DNA from: Nitrospirota bacterium
GTDB lineage: Bacteria > Nitrospirota > Thermodesulfovibrionia > Thermodesulfovibrionales > Magnetobacteriaceae
Assembly (NCBI GenBank): GCA_015233895.1
Contig: JADFXG010000008.1
Coordinates: 1 to 64,000 of the forward strand
Reading direction: 5' to 3'
Length of the DNA: 64,000 nt
Within the stretch, counting starts at the first letter, position 1, and each line of letters opens with the position of its first letter. Under the pieces are notes generated by a model, which saw only the letters and a program-made list of their open reading frames with translations, was not told the DNA's origin and ran no database searches. The position numbers were made by a program, and so were the translations under genes. Below are positions 1 through 8,355 of the stretch, piece after piece.

Positions 1-6
1 ACTCAT
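1..6 (-). CDS. start of a gene running off the left edge
   Basis: A possible minus-strand start codon lies at 6-4, preceded by a strong AAGGAGG ribosome binding site at about 16-22 with a spacing of about 9. An ATG closer to the Shine-Dalgarno (14-12) meets a stop after three codons, so the inner ATG is preferred. Only two codons (Met-Ser) are in the window, so no function can be given. Confidence 0.35.
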
Positions 7-280
7 TGTGTCATGCCTCCTTTTTGTTATAACTGATAATATAATTCAGTTAGGCAGTTTCTGAAAATATACTTTCCAAAAAATGCTCTCTAATTAGACT
101 TCATGACACAGTTTTTTGAACACTCTCAGATTTAAGCATAATATGGAAATTAAATATGATGAAAAACAAGAAAATAGAATAATGTAAGAGATTAAAGACA
201 GGTAAATCAAAAAATTTCCTTAATTGGAAAATACTCCTTCTCAGTTCTGAGGATTTCGCAACGGTCTCTAATTGGTATTA

Positions 281-303
281 GGGGAGGGACAGAGTCCCTC
301 CCC
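281..303 (-). terminator. strong GC-rich hairpin after PFOR
   Basis: A perfect 10-bp stem, GGGGAGGGAC / GTCCCTCCCC, closes on a 3-base loop 22 bases after the PFOR stop codon. No U-tract follows on either strand, so it may stabilise the 3' end rather than be a classical intrinsic terminator. A closely related hairpin occurs at 49787-49807, which suggests a dispersed family. Confidence 0.5.
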
Positions 304-324
304 TGACGTATTATCTAATGTTCC

Positions 325-3300
325 TTATTCAGAAGGTGTCCAGCTTGCCCAGTGTTTAAGGATATTCCATCTCCTCTTGACATCGGCTTCGGCTTCTTTC
401 ATAAGCTTTGCTGCAATCTCAGGCTTCGATACCCTCAGTTGCTGGTATCTGTTCTGAGCATAGCAGTAATCGGCCAGTGAGCCAGCCGGTTCTTTGCTGT
501 CTAACTGCATAGGGGTTTTACCCTCAGCCTCAAGTGCAGGGTTATACCTGTATAACGGCCAATAACCTGTGCTGACTGCTTCTTTCATTATTTCTACTGA
601 CTTAGTGGTGTTTATTCCCTGTGCGATACAGGTTGAGTAGGCAATTATAAGCGATGGGCCTTTATACGCTTCAGCCTCAACAAATGCTTTTATTGTCTGA
701 GCCGGATTGCCTCCAAAGGCCACCTGTGCAACATAAACATGGCCGTATGTTGACATGATTAAGCCTATGTTCTTTTTGCCTGTTCTCTTACCACCAGCGG
801 CAAACTGTGCGACAGCTCCCCTAGGTGTTGCCTTTGACATCTGTCCACCGGTATTTGAATAAACCTCGGTGTCCATTATAAGAATATTTATGTTTTCACC
901 GGAGGCCAGCACCTGGTCAACTCCGCCATAACCGATGTCATAACCCCAGCCATCTCCGCCAATCACCCAGACAGATTTTTCAATAAGATAGTCGGCAAGT
1001 GATATGAGACTCTTAGCCTCATCGGAGGTATCTCCTGCAAGGATTTTTTTAAGATCGGCAACCCTTGCCCTTTGTGCCTCAATACCCTCTAAGTTGGTCT
1101 GGTCGGCGTTTTTGATTGCATCAATGAGTGGCTTCTGCCCGGAAAACTTAGGGCTTAATGTGTCAAGAAGTTCGCCTGCCTGTGCGTTAAACTTATCAAC
1201 TGTCTGCCTCATACCGAGACCAAACTCGGCATTGTCCTCAAACAGGGAGTTTGCCCAACTTGGTCCTCTGCCGTCTGCTCTCTTAGCATAAGGCGTGGTA
1301 GGCAGGTTACCGCCATAGATAGAGGAACAACCGGTGGCGTTAGCTACCATAAGTCTGTCGCCAAAGAGCTGAGTGAGAAGTTTAAGATATGGGGTCTCGC
1401 CGCAGCCTGCACAAGAACCGGAGTACTCAAACAGCGGTCTTACGAGCTGACTTCCCTTAAGGGTATTGATTTTGTATTTTGAGGGGTCTGTTTCAGGGAG
1501 ATTTAGGAAGAACTTGTAGTTGTCGGCCTCTTTATAACGAATTGGCTCTTGCAAACCCATGTTGATAGCTTTAACCTCGGTGCGTTTCCCAGCTGCATCT
1601 TTCTTACGGCCAGGGCATACCTCTACGCATGACCCGCAGCCAACGCAGTCCTCAGGCGCTACCTGAACTGTAAACTTCATACCGGCAAATTCCTTACCTG
1701 TAGCATCCACCGATTTGTACTCTTTAGGCGCACTTGCCAGATTGGAGGGATCATAAGCCTTTATTCTTATAGAAGCATGCGGGCATACAAACGAACACGT
1801 GCCGCACTGAATGCAAGCGTCCGGTTCCCACACAGGGATATGCAGCGCTATGTTTCTCTTTTCGTACTGGGTGGTTGCAGTGGGCCACGTACCGTCAATC
1901 GGCATCGCAGATACTGGGAGTGCATCACCGTATCCCTCAATTATTTTAGCCGTTACGTTCTTAACAAACGCCGGAGCATCGTCAGAGACGGCTTTACGCA
2001 TCGTTAACTTACTTGTGGCCTTAGCAGGCACCGGTACTTCTACAATATTGGCGATAGCCTTGTCCACTGCCGCATAGTTCATTTCAACGACTTTATCGCC
2101 TTTCTTCTGATAAGTCTTCTTGATTTCCCGCTTGATGGCTGTGATAGCCTCATCTTTGGTTACAACGCCGGAGATTACAAAGAAGGCTGTCTGCATTATC
2201 ATATTGATTCTGTTACCCAGTCCTAGTTCCTCTGCCAGCGCTATAGCGTCAATTATATAAAACTTCATTTTTTTGGCAATTAACGCCTCTTGCACTTCTT
2301 TAGGTAAACTATCCCACACTTCATCTTTACCGTGGGAGGTGGTCAACAGAAATATGGCGCCCTCCTCGGCATTGCCAAGCATGTTGTATTTTTCGAGAAA
2401 TGACGTGTTATGGCAGGCGATAAAGTTCGCTTTGGATATAAGGTAAGGGGATGTGATATTGCCTTTACCGAAGCGGACATGCGAGGTGGTAATAGAGCCT
2501 GACTTCTTAGAGTCGTACACGAAATAGCCCTGAGCATGATTAGTGGTCTCGCTGCCGATAATTTTAATTGTATTTTTGTTAGCTCCGACAGTGCCGTCTG
2601 CTCCAAGGCCATAGAACATCGCACGTACTGTCCCCTCGCCTTCTATGTCAAATGACGGGTCGTACTTAAGGCTTGTGTTTGTAACATCGTCGTTAATACC
2701 GACGGTGAAGTGGTTTTTGGGTTTGCTCTCCGAGAGGTTGTCAAAGACAGCTTTTGCCATAGCAGGCGTAAAGTCTTTGGAACCAAGGCCGTAACGACCG
2801 CCTACGATTACCGGATACTTCTTAAGTTTGCCGATACCTTGTTCTATAGCCTCACCGACGGCTGTTCTGACGTCAAGGTATAAGGGTTCGCCGGTAGCGC
2901 CTGGCTCTTTCGTTCTGTCCAACACGACGATGGATTTCACTGAGGCAGGTATTTCGGATGCAAATGCTGCCGTATCAAAAGGTCTGTAGAGTCTTACATG
3001 TATAACACCGACTTTTCCGCCCTTAGCGTTTAAATAGTCAACTGTACTTTGTACAACCTCACCGCCGGAGGCCATAACAACAACAATTCGCTCGGCATCA
3101 GGAGCACCGTGATATTCGAAAAGCTTGTACTGACGGCCAACTAGCTTAGCAAACTTATCCATAGCTTTTTGGACTATGCCAGGCACTGAGTTATAGTACT
3201 TATTGACAGTTTCACGACCCTGGAAATAAACATCCGGGTTCTGTGCGGTACCGCGCATAGAGGGTCTGTCAGGAGTTAGACCTCTCATGCGGTGCTCCAC

Positions 3301-3900
3301 AATTTTGCTGTTGTCAATCATGGCCTTCATGTCGTCAAAAGTGACCTCTTCAATTTTTGCAAGCTCATGTGAGGTTCTGAATCCGTCAAAGAAATGCAGA
3401 AAAGGAATACGTGACTCTAAAGTGGCGGCCTGAGCGATGAGAGCAAAGTCCATAGCCTCCTGAACGTTTCTGGAAGCGAGGAGGGCAAAACCTGTGCCTC
3501 TTGTAGCCATAACGTCTGAGTGGTCACCGAATATGGAAAGACCCTGACAGGCAAGTGAACGCGCAGTGATGTGAAACACGGTGGGGGTCAGCTCACCGGC
3601 TATTTTGTACATATTTGGAACCATGAGAAGGAGTCCCTGGGAGCATGTACATGTGGTGGCAACAGCGCCGGCAGCAAGGGAGCCGTGCACAGCACCGGCC
3701 ACACCGGCCTCAGATTGCATCATACCGACTTTTGGCACAGAGCCCCATATGTTGAGCTGTCCGGCGGCTGATTTAGAATCGCAAATTTCCGCTATCGGTG
3801 ATGACGGCGTAATCGGATAAATTGTTATTATTTCGTTTGTAGCATGAACAGTATGTGCGCAAGCCGTACAACCGTCCATAGTTACCATCTTTCTACTCAT
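325..3900 (-). CDS. nifJ: pyruvate:ferredoxin (flavodoxin) oxidoreductase
   Basis: A single-chain homodimeric-type PFOR of 1191 aa, the usual length. It interconverts pyruvate + CoA and acetyl-CoA + CO2 with reduced ferredoxin in the cytoplasm. The N-terminal pyruvate-binding domain carries YPITPSSP. Two ferredoxin-type clusters follow at about residue 695 (CIQCGTC) and 750 (CVGCGSC). A further Cys motif (CAGCGE) lies near 825 and the thiamine-diphosphate motif GDGWGYDIGYGG near 985. The ATG start has a GGAGGG site 6 bases upstream. It is a single-gene unit ending at a strong hairpin, with an extended -10 promoter about 100 bases upstream. The sequence cannot tell whether it runs oxidatively or as pyruvate synthase. 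Confidence 0.95.
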   Translation of the reverse strand: MSRKMVTMDGCTACAHTVHATNEIITIYPITPSSPIAEICDSKSAAGQLNIWGSVPKVGMMQSEAGVAGAVHGSLAAGAVATTCTCSQGLLLMVPNMYKIAGELTPTVFHITARSLACQGLSIFGDHSDVMATRGTGFALLASRNVQEAMDFALIAQAATLESRIPFLHFFDGFRTSHELAKIEEVTFDDMKAMIDNSKIVEHRMRGLTPDRPSMRGTAQNPDVYFQGRETVNKYYNSVPGIVQKAMDKFAKLVGRQYKLFEYHGAPDAERIVVVMASGGEVVQSTVDYLNAKGGKVGVIHVRLYRPFDTAAFASEIPASVKSIVVLDRTKEPGATGEPLYLDVRTAVGEAIEQGIGKLKKYPVIVGGRYGLGSKDFTPAMAKAVFDNLSESKPKNHFTVGINDDVTNTSLKYDPSFDIEGEGTVRAMFYGLGADGTVGANKNTIKIIGSETTNHAQGYFVYDSKKSGSITTSHVRFGKGNITSPYLISKANFIACHNTSFLEKYNMLGNAEEGAIFLLTTSHGKDEVWDSLPKEVQEALIAKKMKFYIIDAIALAEELGLGNRINMIMQTAFFVISGVVTKDEAITAIKREIKKTYQKKGDKVVEMNYAAVDKAIANIVEVPVPAKATSKLTMRKAVSDDAPAFVKNVTAKIIEGYGDALPVSAMPIDGTWPTATTQYEKRNIALHIPVWEPDACIQCGTCSFVCPHASIRIKAYDPSNLASAPKEYKSVDATGKEFAGMKFTVQVAPEDCVGCGSCVEVCPGRKKDAAGKRTEVKAINMGLQEPIRYKEADNYKFFLNLPETDPSKYKINTLKGSQLVRPLFEYSGSCAGCGETPYLKLLTQLFGDRLMVANATGCSSIYGGNLPTTPYAKRADGRGPSWANSLFEDNAEFGLGMRQTVDKFNAQAGELLDTLSPKFSGQKPLIDAIKNADQTNLEGIEAQRARVADLKKILAGDTSDEAKSLISLADYLIEKSVWVIGGDGWGYDIGYGGVDQVLASGENINILIMDTEVYSNTGGQMSKATPRGAVAQFAAGGKRTGKKNIGLIMSTYGHVYVAQVAFGGNPAQTIKAFVEAEAYKGPSLIIAYSTCIAQGINTTKSVEIMKEAVSTGYWPLYRYNPALEAEGKTPMQLDSKEPAGSLADYCYAQNRYQQLRVSKPEIAAKLMKEAEADVKRRWNILKHWASWTPSE

Positions 3901-4001
3901 ATACTTCCCTCCATCATTTTAATTTGTTATTCGTTTTGACTGTCAAATCCGCCAAAATTACTAAAGCCTTTTCGTGCTTTGGTTCCCCGCTTTAAACGGC
4001 A

Positions 4002-4010
4002 ATTATATCA
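4002..4010 (-). promoter_or_regulatory. probable extended -10 promoter of PFOR
   Basis: On the minus strand TGATATAAT reads as an extended -10 (TG-N-TATAAT), about 100 bases upstream of the PFOR ATG. No good -35 sits at the right distance (TTGAAT is 19 bases upstream), as is common for extended -10 promoters. The transcript would carry a leader of roughly 95 bases. Confidence 0.5.
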
Positions 4011-4139
4011 TGCCATTTTTAACTTAATTCAAAATACAGTTGACAAAAGTATAAATTATCACTACAAATAATTTCAAGTAATCATAAATATAAATTTAGG
4101 TTTTTAGCGTTTTTTGTTGGGTAAAATGATTACGTGTTT

Positions 4140-4745
4140 TTACTCAGCTATTTTAACCACTCTGCCTTCAAAAGAAAGTGCACCATCAGCAAAAAGTTTA
4201 ATTGCACGGGGATATATTTCATGTTCATACTTAAGTATCCGTTCTGACAGAGTATCCTCCGTATCATTAGATAATACAGGCACTGCAGCCTGAATTATTA
4301 TTGGCCCCGTATCTAATCCCTCATCTACAAAATGCACAGTGCAGCCAGATATCTTTACCCCGTACTTAAGGGCTTGTCTCTGAGCGTGGAGCCCTTTAAA
4401 GGACGGCAAAAGTGCAGGATGAATGTTCATAATCCTCATCGGAAAGGCCTCAATCAATGCTTTACCAACGAGTTTCATAAATCCGGCTAAAACGACAAGG
4501 TTGACCCCTAATGTTTGAAGTTCGGTTGTTATTTTTCTATAGTAATCGTCTTTAGTTCTAAAATCTTTCTCTAAAATGGCCATTGAGGTAATGCCGTAGG
4601 CTTTTGCCCTTTCTATGGCAAAGGCATCTGCGTTATTTGTAATAAGACACTCAATAGAAACATTCAGATATCCGCTTTTGACGGCATCTATTATAGATTG
4701 AAAATTAGAGCCGCGCCCTGAGGCCAGCACTCCCACTTTTGTCAT
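4140..4745 (-). CDS. purN: phosphoribosylglycinamide formyltransferase
   Basis: A 201-aa GART enzyme of de novo purine synthesis. It transfers the formyl group of 10-formyl-THF to GAR. The N-terminal SGRGSNFQ phosphate-binding loop, the N-I-H catalytic segment in MNIHPALLPSFKG (His near 107) and the catalytic Asp in GLDTGPII (near 144) are all present. The start overlaps the stop of rsmI by 4 bp (ATGA), so the two are probably translationally coupled. It is the last gene of the minus-strand run from nadE. Confidence 0.95.
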   Translation of the reverse strand: MTKVGVLASGRGSNFQSIIDAVKSGYLNVSIECLITNNADAFAIERAKAYGITSMAILEKDFRTKDDYYRKITTELQTLGVNLVVLAGFMKLVGKALIEAFPMRIMNIHPALLPSFKGLHAQRQALKYGVKISGCTVHFVDEGLDTGPIIIQAAVPVLSNDTEDTLSERILKYEHEIYPRAIKLFADGALSFEGRVVKIAE

Positions 4746-5578
4746 ACTATGTTCACTCCGTCAGTTTCTAAGCTTTCCTTATACAGAAGTTTCTTACTGA
4801 TGCCGGTTGCAAGAGAGACCTCTTCAACTGCCTCTTTTCGTTTTGCTCCGGCACTGATTAGCCCTCTGACTTCTTTCAGTGCATCAGCAAAGGAAACGCT
4901 TACCGGCTCTATGCCAGCTACCACAGCTACATACTCACCTGCTATCGTGTGCTCTTTAATTTCCTCCAGCACATATGAAACCGAACCTCTCAGCGTTTCC
5001 TCGTACATTTTTGTGATTTCTCTGGAAAGGGACATTTCCCTGTTACCAAAGACCTCAAGCAGATCATCAAGGAACTCCAAAATCCTGTGCGGTGCCTCAT
5101 AAAACACCAACGTGTTGTCAATCCCCTTAAGCTCAGCAAGCTGCTTTTTCCTGTGTGTGGGTTTACTGGACAGGAAACCGGCAAAGGTGAACCTGCCTGT
5201 GGGAAGCCCTGAGATGGAAAGAGCCGCCGTATGTGCTGTGGCTCCTGGTACTGCTATAACGTTAATTCCGGCAGCTATAGCTTCTTTTACAAGTACCTCA
5301 CCAGGGTCAGATATTCCTGGAGTTCCGGCATCGGTCACAAGTGCTGCGCTGAAACCGTCATTTATCTTATCTATAACCTCCTGCGACCGTACCCGTTCCT
5401 TTTCCCTGTAGTAGCTGATCATTGGTTTAGAGATGTCGAAGTGGTTTAAGAGTTTTATCGTGCGTCTTGTGTCCTCTACCGCTATAATGTCCACCTCTTT
5501 CAGCACCCTAAGAGCTCTGAGTGTGATGTCCTCAAGGTTGCCTATCGGAGTGGATACTACATAAAGGTCGCCTTTCAT
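4742..5578 (-). CDS. rsmI: 16S rRNA 2'-O-ribose C1402 methyltransferase
   Basis: A 278-aa tetrapyrrole-methylase-fold enzyme with the RsmI signatures STPIGNLEDITLRAL at the N-terminus and VEDTRRT near residue 35. GTPGISDPG and the PGATAHTAALSISGLPT segment form the SAM pocket. It methylates the ribose of C1402 in the decoding centre. It lies 10 bases downstream of the ferritin-like gene and overlaps purN by 4 bp. Its C-terminal extension (RKEAVEEVSLATGISKKLLY) is typical of the family. Confidence 0.93.
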   Translation of the reverse strand: MKGDLYVVSTPIGNLEDITLRALRVLKEVDIIAVEDTRRTIKLLNHFDISKPMISYYREKERVRSQEVIDKINDGFSAALVTDAGTPGISDPGEVLVKEAIAAGINVIAVPGATAHTAALSISGLPTGRFTFAGFLSSKPTHRKKQLAELKGIDNTLVFYEAPHRILEFLDDLLEVFGNREMSLSREITKMYEETLRGSVSYVLEEIKEHTIAGEYVAVVAGIEPVSVSFADALKEVRGLISAGAKRKEAVEEVSLATGISKKLLYKESLETDGVNIV

Positions 5579-5588
5579 CTTTTAACAG

Positions 5589-6062
5589 TTAGCCTCTGAC
5601 ATAGTGTTCTTTAAGTTTAGAAAGCCACAGGATGTGTTTTTTCTCTTCATTTATCACCTCATCCAGTATGTTCTTTTCTGTGACAGCATCTCTGAGAGCA
5701 TGGAAAAAAAGCAGGGTTTCCTTTTCAAATCCCATAGCAAGCAACACAGCGCCCATAGGTTCGGTTACATTAGTCATGTGGAGCATTGCCTTGTCTTTGC
5801 CAAGAAAAAACGCAGACTCTACATAAGCCCGCATATACTCTGAAACCTCCTGCCAGCCCTCGGGCTCGTCATTTCCCAGTTTTTCCCGCAACGCTGTAAA
5901 AACCACTATGTGGGACTTCTCAGCATCTGCCAGTTTTGTAAAAAGACTGTTAAATTCAGAATCGTTTTTAAATTTAGCCGCCAACTCGGTATAGTACGAA
6001 TTCCCAAGCATCTCAGTCCTCACTGCCATCTCCAGCACTTCTCTTATCGAATAACTTTCCAT
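5589..6062 (-). CDS. ferritin-like/rubrerythrin-type diiron protein
   Basis: 157 aa, all helical, with the spaced carboxylate/His pattern of the erythrin/ferritin-like family: an E-rich first helix (VRTEMLGNSYY), AEKSH near residue 48, a Glu in FEKETLLFF, and EEKKH near the C-terminus. There is no C-terminal rubredoxin domain, so it is the short form found in many anaerobes. It probably handles peroxide or iron, but the substrate is unknown. The start lies within the 3' end of the lipoprotein gene (50-bp overlap in another frame). Confidence 0.8.
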   Translation of the reverse strand: MESYSIREVLEMAVRTEMLGNSYYTELAAKFKNDSEFNSLFTKLADAEKSHIVVFTALREKLGNDEPEGWQEVSEYMRAYVESAFFLGKDKAMLHMTNVTEPMGAVLLAMGFEKETLLFFHALRDAVTEKNILDEVINEEKKHILWLSKLKEHYVRG

Positions 6063-6411
6063 TCTTACCTCCTTTAGTTAATGCCTCAGGGAATGACTTT
6101 CGCATCTCCCTGTCCAGTTTTATTATATCCTTTATATCATCGCCGCTGAGTTCCCAACTGTAGGAGCCCTTGGCGTCCTTTCTGACCTTTACGTGAGTTG
6201 ATTTCTTCTGAGGCGGTATGGCAGTCAGCTGGGCGTCCTTTCTGACTTCAAACGGAACACTCTGTGCAGTCGCATTATCTTGTATTGCCTTTACCTCAGC
6301 GCTTCTGTTATCTACATTTACAGATGATGCGTTTCCCCCTCCTCCTCCTTTGCTGCAAGCAGCTGAAGTTATAGAAAAGCAGCAGAGGCAAATAATTAAA
6401 AATCGTGCCAT
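6013..6411 (-). CDS. small putative lipoprotein
   Basis: 132 aa with a short hydrophobic N-terminus (residues 2-18) and the lipobox TSAAC, followed by a run of five glycines. A mature exported lipoprotein is therefore likely. The rest is charged, with two KVRKDA/EVRKDA-like repeats, and no known domain was recognised. It begins 11 bases after the nadE stop and its 3' end overlaps the ferritin-like gene by 50 bp in a different frame, an overlap longer than usual. Function unknown. Confidence 0.65.
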   Translation of the reverse strand: MARFLIICLCCFSITSAACSKGGGGGNASSVNVDNRSAEVKAIQDNATAQSVPFEVRKDAQLTAIPPQKKSTHVKVRKDAKGSYSWELSGDDIKDIIKLDREMRKSFPEALTKGGKNGKLFDKRSAGDGSED

Positions 6412-6422
6412 TTATAATCCTC

Positions 6423-8150
6423 TCACACACCACGGTAACCGTTAGTGATGGGAAAACGCCTGTCTTTACCAAAGGCACGTCCGGTTATCTTAACTCCGGG
6501 GGGTGACTGTCTCCTCTTGTACTCGCTTCTGTCTATGAGGCTTATTGCCCTCTTTACCGGCTCTGCCCCAAAGCCATGTGCTGTTATCTCCTCAAAACTC
6601 ATATCATTTTCTATGTAAGCCTCAATGATTGGGTCAAGTGTTTCATAGGGAGGCAAACTATCAGTGTCTTTTTGATTAGCCCTTAGCTCTGCTGTAGGAG
6701 CTTTGGTTAAAACTGACTCAGGAATTACCGCAGTGTTTTTGTTTTTCCATATACACAGCCTATACACCATAACTTTCGGCACATCTTTGATGACGGCAAA
6801 CCCTCCTGCCATATCCCCATATAAAGTGGCATAACCCACCGACATTTCAGACTTATTGCCGGTTGTTAAAACCATGCTGCCAAACTTGTTTGAAAATGCC
6901 ATAAGCAGGTTCCCGCGCACCCTTGCCTGCAGATTTTCCTCTGTTATGTCACGCGGTTTATCCTTAAAAAAACTACCAAGCGAATTGAGATATGAATTAA
7001 AAATATCCGCTATCGGAATCTCATCAACCGATATATCAAGCCGCCGTGCCAAATCATACACGTCAGCTCCTGACTCATCTGATGTAAACATGGAGGGCAT
7101 AAAAACTCCCCGCACATTTTCCTTTCCCAGTGCATCCACTGCAATTGCAGCAACCAGCGAGGAGTCAATCCCTCCGCTTAACCCAATCACGACGGAGTTA
7201 AAACCGTTTTTTTGTATGTAGTCACGGGTGCCGGTAACAAGAGCGGTATATACCTCCTCTTCTTCCGTATCCATTTGCGGCTTTTGAATCTGTGGCAGAA
7301 CAGTCCTGGAATCAGCTTCATTGTCAGATATAAAAACATGCCTGATTTCAAAGTTATTCCCTGAATGTGCAGCTCTTTGCCTGTTTCGCGGATCCTGAAG
7401 CCTAAGGTGAAAGACGCTTTCCAAATCAAGATCGGCTACAATCAACTCCTCGGAAAATGCCGCTCCAGTCATTATTATATCGCCTCTTGGGCTGACAATG
7501 AGGCTGCGACCGTCAAACACGAGCTCATCCTGCCCCCCTGTCATGTTTAAGTATGCCACAAAGGAGCGGCAGTCAAAGGCGCGGGTTTTTAGCATTGCCT
7601 CTTTCATTTTAAATTTATTTAAGCCATACGGAGAGGCGTTAATGTTGATAACTACCTCAGCCCCGTGCAGGGCTTGTGTGTAGGGAGGCCCCTCCGGGTA
7701 CCATATATCCTCACATATACTGACCCCTATCTTACACCCTGCCACCTCATAAATTGGCAGCGAACTGCCCTGTTTAAAATACCGTATTTCGTCAAATACG
7801 CCGTAGTTTGGAAGATACAGTTTATGGTAAACGTCACATAGGTTATAATTATAAAAAATTGCGGCGGCATTATAAATATCCTCTTTCATGTCAACAAATC
7901 CAATAATGGCAGCTATCCCCTGCGTATGTTTTTGAATTTCCTGAAGCGACTTTACGTTATCTCTGATAAAGCCTGGTTTAAGAAGCAAATCCTCCGGAGG
8001 ATATCCAGTTATGGCAAGCTCAGGAAAAGCAACAATATCGGCACAGAGAGTCTTAGACCTCTCGATGTAATCAATGATTTTTTCCGTATTACCCTTAATA
8101 TCCCCAACTGTGGGATTAATCTGGGCAAGGGCAACCCTGAGCGTCTTCAT
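6423..8150 (-). CDS. nadE: glutamine-dependent NAD+ synthetase
   Basis: 575 aa in two domains. An N-terminal nitrilase-type glutaminase spans about 1-250, with Glu in FPELAITGYPPEDLL, Lys in YHKLYLPNYG and the nucleophile Cys in GVSICEDIWYP. A C-terminal ATP-pyrophosphatase carries the P-loop LSGGIDSS near residue 325. It makes NAD+ from deamido-NAD+, ATP and glutamine. It appears to be the first gene of a five-gene run (lipoprotein, ferritin-like, rsmI, purN) with short gaps or overlaps. The ATG at 8150 begins the family-typical KTLRVALAQINPTVGD. Confidence 0.95.
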   Translation of the reverse strand: MKTLRVALAQINPTVGDIKGNTEKIIDYIERSKTLCADIVAFPELAITGYPPEDLLLKPGFIRDNVKSLQEIQKHTQGIAAIIGFVDMKEDIYNAAAIFYNYNLCDVYHKLYLPNYGVFDEIRYFKQGSSLPIYEVAGCKIGVSICEDIWYPEGPPYTQALHGAEVVININASPYGLNKFKMKEAMLKTRAFDCRSFVAYLNMTGGQDELVFDGRSLIVSPRGDIIMTGAAFSEELIVADLDLESVFHLRLQDPRNRQRAAHSGNNFEIRHVFISDNEADSRTVLPQIQKPQMDTEEEEVYTALVTGTRDYIQKNGFNSVVIGLSGGIDSSLVAAIAVDALGKENVRGVFMPSMFTSDESGADVYDLARRLDISVDEIPIADIFNSYLNSLGSFFKDKPRDITEENLQARVRGNLLMAFSNKFGSMVLTTGNKSEMSVGYATLYGDMAGGFAVIKDVPKVMVYRLCIWKNKNTAVIPESVLTKAPTAELRANQKDTDSLPPYETLDPIIEAYIENDMSFEEITAHGFGAEPVKRAISLIDRSEYKRRQSPPGVKITGRAFGKDRRFPITNGYRGV

Positions 8151-8181
8151 CCGTTAATTATACATCATTTTGAGAATATTA

Positions 8182-8256
8182 ATCCGCAGATGACACAGAT
8201 AAACGCAGATGAAAAAAATATAAATCTGCGAAAATCTGGGCAATCTGCGGAAAAAA
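8182..8256. repeat. ATCTGCG-type dispersed repeat, two units
   Basis: Tandem and inverted copies of the ATCTGCG/CGCAGAT word fill the nadE-cheA gap. The first 33 bases match, in reverse complement and with one mismatch, the repeat at 62111-62144. A second unit in opposite orientation (AAATCTGCG, CAATCTGCGG) follows at once. Repeats of this wording are common intergenic elements in many genomes; no coding role is seen. Confidence 0.75.
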
Positions 8257-8355
8257 TCTCTATTTTTCGTCCTTTATTTATAATTTCTATGATGTGGAAA
8301 ATAATCTAAAAAGCAATTACGAGAAAGTTTATAGAAACGAAAATAAGTTTACAGT

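Larger units (their letters stand above)
1..324. other. intergenic region between the left-edge gene and PFOR
   Basis: No gene is visible across about 310 bases of AT-rich sequence. It holds a 6-bp-arm palindrome at 31-51 (AACTGA, 9 bases, TCAGTT), just upstream of the Shine-Dalgarno of the left-edge gene and possibly an operator. A 9-bp inverted repeat TGTGTCATG / CATGACACA lies at 7-15 and 102-110. The GC-rich hairpin downstream of PFOR is listed separately. Confidence 0.4.
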
